The notes under the pieces: generated by a model
The model's database searches: none
Told to the model about the DNA's origin: nothing
The model's input: the letters and a program-made list of their open reading frames with translations, nothing else
In this document: positions 22,348 to 34,244 of the stretch, piece after piece
Position numbering within the stretch: the stretch's first letter is position 1
How the letters are laid out: each line of letters begins with the position of its first letter
Translations under genes and position numbers: made by a program
From: Dinochytrium kinnereticum
Lineage: Eukaryota; Chytridiomycota; Chytridiomycetes; Chytridiales; Chytridiaceae
Reading direction: 5' to 3'
Length of the DNA stretch: 40,653 bases
Assembly (NCBI GenBank): GCA_027604005.1
Contig: JADGJT010000190.1
Location: 1,935-42,587 of the forward strand

Positions 22348-24415
22348 ATGTCCTCCTCTTCCAGATCCACAGCCTCAGCGGGGAACATCATTGCTGCTGG
22401 AGCTGTTGCCGTGGGCAGTGCTCTGTTGTACGCATATTGGGACACTCCCGTCTTTTCTTCCGTCAGGCTCAACCAAAAGCTGCAGAGGTACTTGCTCCTT
22501 ACCTCTCTTTCTCTCTCATTCTTCCATTCGATGGGATTCAAGAGGAATACACTCCTTTCTTACTTTTTTCGTGATAGACCCGCTGGATCGCTTCCCATCA
22601 TCGGTGATGCCATATCAGTGCTCTGGAACCTCCACCGCATTCATGACTGGTTCCAAGGTACCTTTCCTCTGTCTTATTAAGATCTAACTATTCCATGTGA
22701 ATATTCTCACCCCTCTTGACTTGCACTCCCACAGAAATTGCCGAGGAAAACTCTGGCCGCGCTGTTGCTGTCAAGATCCCTTTGGATGATCCCATCATCT
22801 TTATCAATGACCCTGCTATCGTGGAGCACATTCTGAAGACAAACTTTCACATATACGACAAGGGGCCTCACTTTATCAACCGCTGCAAGGATGTTCTTGG
22901 TCACGGGATTTTTAACGTTGATGGTGAAAGGTGGAAGTCTCAGAGGAAGACTGCCGCCAACATCTTCAATGTTAAGGTAAAAAATAACAAGCAAAAGCCC
23001 CCATTGCCCCCCCTCCCCGCTTTTCCTACCACGCGGTTATTCACAACACGATATCAAACAAACTAATCTGAACCATCAAACACAAAAACAGAACTTTAAG
23101 GAATTCGTCGGCGTTGTCTTTGCCGAAGAGATGCATCACTTTGCCAATCGCCTCGCCCTCGCTGCCTCCACCTCCCAAAAGGTGAACCTCCAAGACCTTT
23201 TCTTCCGTTTCACCCTCGACGGTTTCGCCCGCATCGGTTTCGGAGCTGACCTCGAGTGCATGCAAAAAGACGAACCCATCCCCTTCGCTCGTGCCTTTGA
23301 CGATGCTCAAAACCGCATGCAGTATCGATTCGTTCAGCCTCTTTGGTGGGTGGAGGAGGTGATTGGACTTGCTGGGGTTCGACAGAGGGAGAATGTTAAG
23401 GTCATTAGAGAGTTTGCTATGGATATTATTGCGAAGAGGAAGGAGGAGATTGGGGAGGGTGAGGGGGGTGAGAGGAAGAGAAATGATCTTTTGGCGTATT
23501 TGATGGAGGTTAAGGATGAAAATGGAAACCCGCCTTCTGATGATGAGCTTTGTGATTACGTACTCAACTTTATCATCGCCGGTAAACATTTCCCTTCCAT
23601 TACTTCCCTTTATATGACGCCTTCTCCTGCTCACCTTAGTCTCTTCTTGTTAATGATGCTCAGGCCGCGATACTACCGCTCAAGCTCTTAGCTGGTGTTT
23701 CCTCCTTCTCCACAAAAACCCCCACGTCCTCATCCAACTTCGTGAAGAGATTGACTCTGTTCTGGGTCCCTACGGTCATCCCGATTCCCGCGAGTATCCC
23801 ACCTACGAAGAAGTCAAATCCTCTATGCCATTCGCCAACGCCGTGTTCAAAGAAACTCTCAGACTTTACCCTAGTGTTCCCAACGAGATCAAGCAGGCGA
23901 ACAGGGATGATGTGTTGCCCGATGGAACTAAAGTGCCAAAGTATGTACTTCTTTCTTTTCTTCTTTCGATTCAGTCAGTCCTGATAGACAGTTCACAATG
24001 GATTTGAAGACACAATAATTCGTCAACACCCTTACGCCTGCCCACCCTACCCTGACTTCTTTATTGACCTTTGCTTCCTTCTATTCCGTTTTTTAGGGGC
24101 GCCACCGTCGTCTGGGCACCATACACGATGGGTCGAACCGAAAAGATCTGGGGTCCTGATGCGAAACAATTTAATCCATCCCGTTGGCTCGCCATGACTC
24201 ACCAACCTTCTCCCTACGATTACCCTGTATTCAATGCCGGTCCTCGAGTCTGTCTTGGAAAGAATATGGCAGAGCTGGAAGGCGCTTTTGTCCTTATCAG
24301 CGTTGCAAGGAGGTTTGATTTGGAGGTTGTGGGGGCGGAGAGGGTGACCTATGCTAATAGTTTGACTTTGCCGGTGAAGGGTGAATTGGAGGTGTTGGTT
24401 AGAGAGAGGAAGTAG
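22348..24415 (+). CDS. Cytochrome P450 (gene 2), fatty-acid hydroxylase-like
   Basis: Exons: 22348-22487, 22578-22657, 22735-22976, 23092-23581, 23664-23940, 24097-24415; 515 aa, one open frame. The start is the first in-frame ATG (MSSSSRS); the frame is open upstream without an ATG. A membrane anchor (IIAAGAVAVGSALLYAYW) is followed by GSLPIIGDAISVLW, GIFNVDGERWKSQRKTAANI, LQDLFFRFTLDGFARIGFG, I-helix FIIAGRDTTAQALSW, ExxR in KETLRLYPSVPNE, FNPSRW and the haem loop FNAGPRVCLGKNMAE with Cys about 462. It is related to genes 1 and 3 but more diverged, with a shorter N-terminus. It shares the phase-2 intron after the anchor and the phase-1 intron in the I-helix Gly codon, but lacks or shifts the others. 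Its redox partner (a P450 reductase) is not in the window. Confidence 0.95.
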
Positions 24416-25130
24416 GGCTTTGTTGTCTGGTCTTAGATTGTGTCTTCGTTCTCGGCGTGCTACTTTTCTCTTTTTTGTTGGGCCTCCGCGATGCCGCTTT
24501 GGTTTTTTTTTTTTTGTTATTCGACCCAACCTCGAGGCTATAGTATTTCTCGCTACTCTTGTTGACAGAGAAGTGCTGAAATCTAGATTTAGGGGCCGGT
24601 GGGGTACTCTTTTTTCTTTCTTTTGCTCTCTCGTTACGTATTTGTGTTTATCTATGGTATTCTACAGTAAAAAGGTGTGATCATTGCCTCTCCTCATAGA
24701 ATCTTAGTCCTCTTCCCATACCTAAATTAGGTGCCAACCGTCAGGAGCACAGGATGTAGTCAAAACAAGTACAGTGTACATTATGTGTACATTCCTCCTA
24801 TGTGAATAAACATGAGCTCTTTGTATCCGTCAGCTTGCAGTATCCGCCTATCCATAATGTGACTTGCATTTGCTCGAGTTTGGATGGAAGGGGATGTTGG
24901 GTCAATGTATGTGTGCTTACTTTTACTGGCGTGACGACAATTTTTGACCCGCTTGTGTTTTTGTGTTCAAGGGCTCGAGCTTGTGCCCCAAATGTGACCA
25001 AAAGGAATGCGTTGTGCTGCCCTCAGCCATGTGTTGACCAAACGAGGCTATTTGCTATCCGTCTGTATGTACATGGAGCACTGCACAAGTAAGCATCATC
25101 AAGTCATCAACTCCCTGATCTGCATCTGCA
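24416..25130. other. Intergenic region
   Basis: This holds the 3' UTR of P450 gene 2 and then sequence without a supported gene. A Cys-rich plus-strand frame at 24802-25092 has no recognisable motif and could be chance or an unrecognised exon upstream of the decayed membrane-protein copies. Confidence 0.45.
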
Positions 25131-25689
25131 ATGCTCCCCGTTAGCTTCACTGGAGCCTACGTTGCCGGTCAGCCTGCGACTTCCATCGCTTCCTACATCT
25201 CTGCATGCAAAGCCCTCCCTGTCTGCGACGCCGCATGCGACAGGCACATGCTTCTCGATCACCTAGCCCCAAACGACATAGATCTTATCAAAGTGGAGTA
25301 TGCATCGACAGCGACACTCTCCCATTAAAACGCCTGCAATTGTTCCCTATGACCTGCCAGGAACTTCAGCATACTTTTGCCGCAGTCACTTGAATCTCGC
25401 GAATAATACCGTGATCATCCACGGGTCCTCACAGTTTCACAAGGATGTGACTTTGTGTACACAAGCACCTTGGAGCTTCCTTCCACTCAGTAACCCTAAA
25501 ACCACTCCTTCGTCGATATCTCAAACGGCTGTGGGGATCGCAAGTGCGGGGAGTGTCGCGGTCGTTTCGGCTTGTGTGGTTGCGTCCCTATATATGAGGT
25601 CAAGACGGCACGAAGCTGCTTCGGCGTCGGAGGATAATATTGACCTGGAATCAAGAAAGCGAGGGTTCCGAAAGATGAGGCGTCGCTAG
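25131..25689 (+). pseudogene. Decayed Cys-rich single-pass membrane protein gene, copy 1
   Basis: Two frames together describe one protein. The first (25131-25328) encodes ATSIASYISACKALPVCDAAC and ends at ATLSH then TAA. The second (open to 25689) contains NNTVIIHGSSQF, then LPLSNPKTTPSSISQ, a transmembrane helix (AVGIASAGSVAVVSACVVAS) and a basic tail (RKRGFRKMRRR). Comparison with copy 2 aligns the TLS/AC segment, the TCxE segment and the TM segment in order, but in copy 1 they lie in three frames with stops between them. That pattern fits frameshift decay. I found no intron that joins them in frame, but an unusual intron cannot be excluded, in which case this would be a live cell-surface protein. 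Family and function are unknown. Confidence 0.5.
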
Positions 25690-25899
25690 ACTTTAAGTAA
25701 CAAGCTAATAATATTTACATGTTAAACGGATTGCCTGCTGCAATATTGTCTTAATGATCTTTTCATATTGATGAACGATAATTCAAATCCGTCCATATCC
25801 ATGCGATGCTGTGTTTTATGTTCTTCAGAAGCACATTCATTCATTTCCAAGCTCTGAATGTCAACGGCCGTGAAGCTAACAATCTGCTAGAACACAAGC

Positions 25900-26510
25900 C
25901 ACCATCAATTTCAATGCCACCTACATCACCTCATGCAGCAACCGAATTTACCATCATTGGCAGTTTGCGCTTTTTTTGCGGGGAGGTTTACTTCTTTATT
26001 GATCGCTTGTATAATTATTGTGATCAAACTGCCAACTTCACTGAACCTAGGCTGCCGGCGATCCCACTGGTTCCAATGCTGCCTGCATCACCGCATGCAC
26101 CCTTTCTATCTGCGATGCCGCATGAGGATGTAGCATAACTCTCTATCCCCAAGCCCGTGACGACGAAGAGGTCTTCAAAGTCCCCTTTCCGCTGACAGTG
26201 ACGCTCTCCAACTCAGCCGCCTGTGACCGTTCTCTGACTCAACCTGCCGAGACGTGTCATGAGTTCGGCAATGGCCCTGGATTTTTCAATAGTCGCTTGA
26301 TGACCATCATCAGCCACGGTACTTTGAACGCTTCCTGGCCTGCGTCGGTTTTGCGCCAAGGTCGTGTTCGAAGACTGGCGTGGTGCTTCCACTTCTTAAT
26401 GCTAAAGCGACTCCTTGGTCAATGTCGCAAGGCGCCATTCTGGGGAGTATCATGGTCGTTGCAGCTCTTGTGGTTGGGTTCCTTCTCGTAATGGCAAAGG
26501 GCAGGTAGTT
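25900..26510 (+). pseudogene. Decayed Cys-rich single-pass membrane protein gene, copy 2
   Basis: A relative of copy 1 lies about 900 bp downstream on the same strand. It has a short unit at about 25911 (NATYITSC), a second at about 26075 (NAACITACTLSICDAA), then TGA exactly where copy 1 has the Cys codon TGC. The frame then continues with VTLSNSAACDRSL, ETCHEF and MTIISHGTLNASW. A frame change before about 26385 leads to LPLLNAKATPWSMSQ and a transmembrane helix (ILGSIMVVAALVVGFLLVM) ending KGR-stop at about 26508. The disabling changes differ from those in copy 1. Selenocysteine at the TGA is formally possible but not expected in most fungi. Confidence 0.5.
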
Positions 26511-27312
26511 TCTGCGTTGAAGGCTGAGGCTGAAGATTCACAGAAATGAGCAGTAATAAACAATTAGTAATCTCATTAAGGCATTGGAAGTCCGTGCAGA
26601 ACCTTCCGAACCATCCTTCCCTTTTGCTAGACACACGGTTGATGCATGAGGGTATCGCAATTCCCTAACCATTCCACTTTTAACATTTCGGCAATACATT
26701 CGCGGTGTAAGAGACACCAAGATGACTTACCTTGTCTGGAGGTTATAAGAGGTAGAATGACGTGCCCTGACCATCAAGGAACGTCAGCGGATCTCCATAA
26801 CTATATTACTAGCTGGTAAAATAATCCTAATGATTAGGTTGTGAGGAGGCTGGCAAGAAGCCTTAAATCCTAACAAAACAACGAGCCTTTGCTGTATTTT
26901 GTGAGAAGCACGATGACTAGGTATCCCAGAAGGTCTCTCAATCAGTGGAGCGATTAAGGTCTCGCTTTACCGCGCAATAGTAGAGGATCGAGCAGCAACT
27001 GGACAGCAATCGGGGTGGCGTGCTTCTCAAGCCCGATCTTCCCCAAGCAAACATGGTACAGGAAGCACGCACGGAAGTCCCAGGGAGGCACCTGTTGCAG
27101 TGAACAGACGAAGTAACAGAGTGAATGGCAACCTGTTCTGGCACAGTCAAGGAAGGCACACTTCTGACTTATCTGGAATAGCATCTATGGTGTGCAACAA
27201 AAAAAAACAACCTGAGATTTGGACTGGCACCGTGCGCCAACGGATGAGCCATGCCCCTTTTGTCCTAAAGTTTGTTACCACCACCTGTGTGAAACATAAC
27301 TGCATGCATGCA
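26511..27312. other. Intergenic region
   Basis: I see no gene or conserved motif. It contains the 5' region of the coiled-coil gene. The frame of that gene is open back to 27100 and has ATGs at 27187, 27244 and 27304, so the start could lie up to 126 bp further upstream than annotated. Confidence 0.45.
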
Positions 27313-30300
27313 ATGACGGCCGATGAAGGCGACGCTTTGGTAGTCGACAGCGGTGGTGACGGTGAGAAGGTGCATGAGACGGAAGCTGCAAAGGCAGTCT
27401 GCGGGGAAGATGAGACTTCTGCGAGAGAGGATGATGGAACGATGCTTGCGCAACATAATCACCAACGCATCTCGTCTTCTCAGCCTTCTGCTTCTCGAAT
27501 TGAAACCGTCACCACCTCTTACACAACCACCGTTGACGGCAAACCAGCTGTCATACATACAACAACCACCACAACAACCATTACCATCACTGAAACATGC
27601 GAACCCGTACCTCCCGAAACTGCCAACGACCCACCTGAACCTCAACCACCAGCGACAACAACACCACCTTCACAAGACCTCCCCTCTTACGACTCCATTT
27701 TCACCGTGACACCTCCTTCCGATGAAACCACCCGATATCACCGCAAATCCATCGCCGAAGATGACCAAAGCCTCTCAGTGAGATCGTCGATGAGGTCTCA
27801 CTCCCCAGCGAGATCTTTGTCAGAGTTCTCAAGACCTTTCACAGCGTTGTTTGATGCGGCATCGATTTTGCCACCTGTTTTTGGGGGAGAAGACATTACG
27901 GATGAAGAGAGACGGGAGGAGGGGAGGGCAGTCGATGCGGAAAATCCAGAGGGGGATGGGAATGGGTTGAAGGAGTATTTGGAGTTGTATAAGGAGGCCG
28001 TAGGGGCTGTTGTAGGACTTATTGGGGTACCTGAGGCATTGCAGGCGAAGGTTAGTTTTATTCTTTGTATTTGAGTAGATTAGCGGCTTGGCATTTTGGT
28101 GGGGTGATGAGTAATGATAGCTCATTTTTGTGATGAGGGTGAGGTGTAGTCAAAGAAGTAGGCCTTTTGTTTTCTCGTTAGGCTCTTGGTGGAGGATTTT
28201 ATTGTCGTTGGATGGAGATGTTTTTGTTTTGAAACGTGGAGACTGCAATGACGAGAGAAAAAATGGATTTCTCGATATTGGAGGAGCTAACTGGAGAAGA
28301 TACGATATAGGGATAAATGACTGACTTTCTTCATTTAAACTTACGAACCTTTTCTTCTTTTCCTTTTTTTATTTTTAGATCGCTAAAGTGAGCTCCATTC
28401 GCTCGAAACATTCGAAAATATCTAGCGAGGTCAATGAGCTACAGAAAAAGCGATTGAAAGACGCTCAAGATGTCACTGAGATAGAGAGTGTTGGTTCCTT
28501 CTCCTTCTTCGTGGCCGAATTGTTTCTTTAGCTCTACGTGCTTGTCTGACTTTTTTTTTCTCCCTCAGTTGTCGTTCAGATCGTTGAAGGCTCGTGTAAC
28601 TGGACGGATACGACAGGCCAAGATAGAGGAGTTGACTGAGCTAGAGGTGACGACTGATCAACTTGTTACGCTATCTATGGAGTCTACGAGAATAGAGGAG
28701 GAGTTGGAGAGGGAGGAGACAGAAGTATGGGCATGATTTTTTTGTTCTACCTTATTTCTCGCGATGATGACGGTGATTTTTTCTTACTTTCTGTTGATTT
28801 GTTTTGTTTCTCTTGTTCAAAGCTCTCTGTGCTTAGAGATAAGGAGGTTGAACTTGTCCGGTCACGCAAAGACCTAGTCCAGTACTTGAATTTGGTAAGC
28901 TCACCTCGCTTTCCCACGAATGTCACATCCTTGCTTGATATCACATTCACTTCATCTATATTCACAGATTAACTCACCCCAAATAGGCCTTCGAATCGAT
29001 TTATAATGCCACAGACCATACGCTCCAAAACGACCTTGACCGCACCAAGAATATTATAGTCCAACACGACAACCACCTGAAGCAAATTGTCCAAGCCCGA
29101 CAGCTTTTATTCACGGCTGCAGACCATTTAAGAAAGGCGCAGATGTCTTTACGAAGGTTCTTAGAGTTGAATGCTAGGAATCTAGTTGCGGGAAGAATTA
29201 GTGAATGGCCGGGGGCGGCTGGTATCCATTTAAAGGATGCTAAGGCTTGCTTGATTGAGATGGGGTTCACGCTTTGTGAGGTTCCTGTTCCGGCGGGGAG
29301 TGAAAGGGTGGATTTTATGTGAGTGCTTTGTTTTGCTACTTTCTTTTGGTCTACGTTTAAGTTATCACATCCGTAAGTCTAACCATGCCTTTTTTTTTTT
29401 TTTTGAAAAACACGAACAACCGTCGAATACAGGATGGAACGCATTATCTCCCACTCTACAATCCCCACTCTCCCACCTCCTCCAAACTTTAACCGTCCCG
29501 TTGCTCAATCCACCATTGAGACCCTTCTCCGATGCCGGAACGACACCGACATCTCGAAAGCGAAGGCTGACGCAGCCCTTGAGTGGCTTTTTAATTCTAT
29601 TGTTCACATTGGTCGAGTTAGGGACAGATTTAGACCTATCTTATTGGAAAATCGAAAGAGTTTGGTGATGCATAGGATTTTGGAGTTTGAGGTTCTTGCG
29701 GGGGAGAATGAGGCTGCTTTTGACGGGGGTGACTTGAGGGTCGAGACGAATTCTGCGTCCATTGTTTCTGGAGGTGGAGGGGGTATTTCGTCACCTGTGG
29801 CCCTATCCGATAATCCAGTTGCGGAGGCTGCCGCTGCTTCTCGCATGAACGCGTTGAGGCCATCAAGTGGATTAAACGCTCTCGGTGGCGGCGGGTCGAA
29901 CCCTTCTGGCAGCGGAGGAGGATTTTGGCGAAGGACTTTCTCATCTCACCACACCACTGACGTTCTATCCACAAGCCCCGTCTCCTCGCCTACTACCTGG
30001 CCGCGCCCTTTCACCAGCTCCATCGCATCTTCATCAACCATTGACCGCAACGCCTCAACTGTGTCAAGAGAATCAAACTCCTCATCGACCCCTTCGTCAC
30101 CTGCCACAACAGGACCAATCCGTTTCGACACTTTATCGTCTGTGGGGTCGGGTTCTTCAATTGACACTGGTGTGGGAAAAGTCCCGCTAGATCCTTTGAG
30201 TTTATTGCCGGATGGCGGAATTGTGGAGGATGTGGCTGTGGGGGGTGCGTTGGAGATCTTGGAGCTGCCACAGGAGATTGCGAAGGATATGGATTGGGAT

Positions 30301-30321
30301 GTGCGGTTTGCCTTTGTGTAA
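27313..30321 (+). CDS. Coiled-coil protein of unknown function
   Basis: Not recognised. Exons: 27313-28050, 28379-28489, 28569-28724, 28823-28894, 28987-29318, 29433-30321; about 765 aa, all phases consistent. The start is tentative: ATG 27313 was chosen because the sequence turns acidic and protein-like from there, but earlier in-frame ATGs exist at 27187, 27244 and 27304. The N-terminal 200 residues are Thr/Pro-rich and disordered, with a Thr run (about 27559-27585). Exons 2-5 encode a long heptad-rich helix region (SSIRSKHSKISSEVNELQKK, ARVTGRIRQAKIEELTELEV, NDLDRTKNIIVQHDNHLKQI, ADHLRKAQMSLRRFLELNAR), like a dimeric scaffold or a BAR-like helical bundle. A compact segment follows (WPGAAGIHLKDAKACLIEMG), then helices around TIETLLRCRNDTDISKAKAD. 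The last 200 residues are Gly/Ser-rich with a conserved-looking end (DMDWDVRFAFV). No enzyme motif, membrane segment or signal peptide is visible. Confidence 0.8.
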
Positions 30322-30954
30322 AGGCACCCGCTGGCTGTCTGGTTAGGGGAAGGGGTTGTGAAAAGCTCTTGCTCTGTTTTCTTTCAATATTCTTTTCTTC
30401 TGTGTCTTTCTCAGAATAGTTTTGAAACCTCCTGTTTTCCTGGTCTCCTGTTTACGGGTCAAGCAGCATCACCTCATCTATTTTATCTTTTTTTTTTCTG
30501 CCTCACTGGCTTCTTTGATTTTCCACAATTCCTTGTCTATTCTTACACTGTTGTATTGGTCGTCAAAATAAAGCCAGGTTCGCCGATGATTCCTTGGTTC
30601 GTGTGAGTGTTTTCTTCGGGATTTGTAGATCATATCTTCAACAACTTCTCGATACGTCTCATCTGAGATATCCAGCAAGTCATTGTTACCAGCTGGATGA
30701 AGAGACAAAACCCAAAGCCAGTTTGTTCTAAACAGGGGAAGGGCATTTCAGTTGTGACAGTTGAGGGATGGTACAAAGAATCAGGTGTTTGTCACTGTTA
30801 GGACAAGTCCATTGCCTCCTTCACACCCCCTCATCACAACCGCACAATAAACAGGAAGGCATAACCCTGCGGCTCCGGTCGCCAGAAACGCTCCATCGAT
30901 TATCCACCCTTGTCGCATCCGCGCAACCAACTTGCCCGCCGCATCTGATACGAC
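30322..30954. other. Intergenic spacer
   Basis: The 3' UTR of the coiled-coil gene is T-rich, and the 5' region of the Ser-rich gene follows. I see no other feature. Confidence 0.5.
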
Positions 30955-33578
30955 ATGCGTCACCAAAGAGTCTCATCACACCGTCCGTCTCCACGTCACA
31001 TCACTCCATACCCAGACCACACTTCCTCATCATCCTCCTCCTCCTATTCCTCGCAATCTTCCACCCTCATCGCTTGTCTAAAAAAACATTCACCCTTCAT
31101 GACCTTCGACGATGCATCTACCATAGGCCAAAGATGGCGACGTAACCCGTTCAAGGCGTCATCGGGGAGACTCATGAGACCGACGTCGTCTGGTTCTGAA
31201 TCACTCGAGCAGCCTAGCCTACCTCGTGAATGGGTTCGGCAGAGTCGGTCGGTGGTTGAATTGAAGGAGGGACGAGGTGGAAGAGGGGAGGACACGTCAC
31301 GAATGGTTTTGCGTCATGCTTCTGTCGAGTCTCTGGAGACATGGGGTGCATCGTCTATCGAGTCTAGTGTGCGTGGTGGAATGGTTCGAGAGGTGGAACC
31401 CTCATCTTCATCACCGGCCGGGAGGTTCATACCGTCATCAAGCCCAACAGACGTTTTGGGACGCTTCTCTGCGTCACCGACTCCGAGATTACGTAGAAAA
31501 GAGTCCGTCGTTTCCTTCACATCGTCATCGGCGTCATCATTTTACGGGCGCCTAAGCTTTTCCACGCGGTCTCGTGATGCATGGAAGGGAGGGGTCACGG
31601 ACTGTCAGCCTTTAACGGTGCCTCCTAGTTCCCCTTCACCTTGTCCAACTCAATCCGAGCTCCAGTCAAGATACTTCATCTTATCTCCCAGTCCATGCCC
31701 CTCGAAGCTATCAGAATCCTCGCAGGGGTCCGGCATGGCCTTACCTCCGTTCGCAAGAGAGCGGTCCGGATCATCGGCTTCGTCACCTTCGAGACGGTGG
31801 TTTGGGTTGCGGCCGGGACTTCGGGAAAGGAGATCTGAGATGTCCATGAGAGGAGGATCTGACGTGTCCGTTCCATCACGAGTCTCATTGGGTTCTGAAT
31901 CATCCTATACCTCTCCATTCGCCTCGCACCACACACCGGCGTCTTCAGTTGTGTCATCGGAGTCATCTTACATATCTCCTCTTGCACGTCGATTCCTATC
32001 TCCATCTCCTCACCCACCCGTGTTTTCCGGTGCTGGTTCACGTCGTCCATTCGTGTCGCCGACTCCCACTGCCGACTCGTCACCACCTAAAAAGAACTTC
32101 ACCCGATGGGGCTCTATCACATCTCTGACCAGCTTTCGTCGCCACCGAAATTCCCCCCCAAACCCCGATACAGAAATTCCATGTGAAAGGAGAGGAAGCA
32201 TGTCAACTGCCGCGTCGTCGTTACGAACTTTCACCTCAATCATACGACGACAGCCTCGAGAGTCGCTCGATGATGAACAAAGAAAATCAAGAGTCGGACT
32301 GTTTCGCGGTGTTTCAGCTGCTCGTCGTGCACAAATATCGACACGAAATGGATTGGACGAGGTGGGTGGAGTTGAGGAGCTGAGTTCACCAACCATGGAG
32401 GAGGCACTGCGTTGCGTTGCGACAGGGGTAACGCCGCCTTCATCGTCTCCACGTTTGCAGAGATCACTTTTGGAAGCAATATCAAACGCGTTCTCAATTG
32501 ATGGTCAACAAAATCGACAGTCTAACCCACTCGCAGACTCAACACCCCGAGCGTCGATCTTAACCCACGCCTCGTTTACAACTTCGAGAGTATCCACCAC
32601 TTCACGAGTATCCATGTCGACGGTGAGGCGGGTTCACGATGACGAGGATGACGATGAATCTATGTTTGGTGATTTCACGGCTGATACTCCTATCCGCCGA
32701 GACGGATCATCGTACAGATGGGCTTTGGAGTCTTTCAGGGGTGTCAGAGACACGCCAAACTTTGATGACACGATTCTTAATACTCCTACCTGCGGAGATA
32801 GATCGTTTCAGTATGCGAAAGGAGTCCAAGACGAGTGTGAAAGTCGTAACGACAATCCCCACCTTGACGCGACGCAATCCCATAACGATGCTTTCGATTC
32901 TACGCAAGAGTTGGGAGAATTTATGCTTGATGCTTCACTACCGCAATCTCCTCACAATACTTTTGATGAAGAGAGATGTAGGAGAGACTTGGATAACATT
33001 CGGCCGGGTTGGGTGCGCGAGTTGAGGGAACGTGGGGAAAATGTTGGACTGGAGGCGATCTTGGAGATGGTGGGGGAGGGGAGGGAGATGAGTCGGGGGT
33101 TATTAGAGGTTTATGCCGCTGTAGTAATTTCAGACGATGTAGGTGTTTTTCTCTCTTCCTTTACTATTTTTCTACTCAGAAGCGTTACTGTTGTTTATCT
33201 TCTCTTTTAGAAGCGATTATATACATATTATATTAAACAGATATATATTATTTTTCCGATGCGATGGCACAGGGCCCAACTACTATTGCTCGAAATCTTT
33301 CCTCCTCTTCTCCATCTACCTTCAACCTTCACCAAACATCTCCCCCTTCGCCATATTTACACCCCGTCAATAACCCGGTCATCAATCCGATCCCATCAAC
33401 TCACAGCCCTAGAGCTACGACGTCCAGCGAAGACCTTTATTCAGACATAGACGCTGTAACTATGACGACAGGTGCTGCTAGCCATGGGAGTGGGAAGAGG
33501 AAGGGCCCGCGACCGCCACCGATTGTCATACCGGGTGGGGGTGGGAGACGGGTATCTGCTCCCGCGTTCTTTTGGTGA
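30955..33578 (+). CDS. Long Ser-rich, intrinsically disordered protein
   Basis: Not recognised. Exons 30955-33142 and 33241-33578 give 841 aa. The donor GTAG|GTGTTT and acceptor AAACAG|AT join in phase 1 to read SDDVDIYYFSDAMAQGP. The protein is rich in Ser, Arg and Pro with many RxxS-like sites (for example RRNPF, RSRDAWK, RRFLSPSPH), as in heavily phosphorylated cytoskeletal or signalling scaffolds. One short ordered helical segment is apparent near the end of exon 1 (RPGWVRELRERGENVGLEAI). The C-terminus is basic then Pro/Gly-rich (GKRKGPRPPPIVIPGGGGRR). No catalytic motif, signal peptide or membrane helix is visible. Without the intron, the first exon would run into a hydrophobic intronic extension, which supports the two-exon model. 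Confidence 0.75.
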
Positions 33579-34244
33579 GGTGCCTTTAAGAAAAGGCTTA
33601 TTGGGTGTTAATTTGTATTGGGGTATCGTTCAGTGGTGGTGGTTTTGTTGTTTGCTCTTTGGTTTATTTTCTATTTTTTTCTTTCTTTCCTTTTTTTCCT
33701 TCGAGTTTCTTTCTGTATTCCGGCTAATTTGCTATTCTTTTTTCTTATTTCTTTATCATTTCTCGTGTTTCGTCTTTTGTTTTGTTTACGCCAAGCCCGT
33801 ATCTGATACCTGTAACGTATCCTTTTCGCTCTGTCAGTTTTTGCTTTCTCTTTGACTCTTTTCCCGCGTTCGTCAACATCGTTTGGTGCTATGTGCTGCA
33901 GCTGTTCACGTCCAACGCTTTTCCAATCCGCCTCATACGGAATCCCTTTTCTCCTCTTCTTTTGATGTTGACCTCATGGCCAAACAAAGATGCATGATCT
34001 CGTATATGTATTTAAAAGATATCTTCACAAAAACCAAATAAACGAAAAGTGCGCGAGCATATTTTGGGCAGCATGAACGAAATGTAGAGTGAGATATTCC
34101 GGCAATGGTTGGTGAGAGTTGGCTGGTTTTTCCTTGGTTGGTCGCGTGAACAGCGTCACACAGGAACAAGGCAAGATGCGGGCCGTTGTGTGCCGAAATC
34201 CCCACTTATAAACCGCAGGTCTCAACGCGCCCATCACCCCACCC
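33579..34244. promoter_or_regulatory. Intergenic region with TATA-like element upstream of P450 gene 3
   Basis: T/C-rich low-complexity DNA follows the Ser-rich gene. A TTATAAAC box at about 34205-34212 lies about 35 bp before the start codon of P450 gene 3, a suitable place for a core promoter with a short leader. No gene is supported in the rest. Confidence 0.45.

Noticed and set aside
24802..25092. Cys-rich 96-codon plus-strand frame
   Set aside because: Cysteines are plentiful, but spacing does not match the decayed membrane-protein copies downstream and no signal peptide is visible.
30478..30708. Minus-strand frame with some protein-like character (LLDISDETYREVVEDMIYKS)
   Set aside because: It begins with a non-ATG codon, is antisense to the 3' UTR of the coiled-coil gene, and has no family match.
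33472..33855. Hydrophobic frame after the Ser-rich gene
   Set aside because: Phe/Leu runs come from T-rich 3' UTR; it overlaps the real last exon in another frame.
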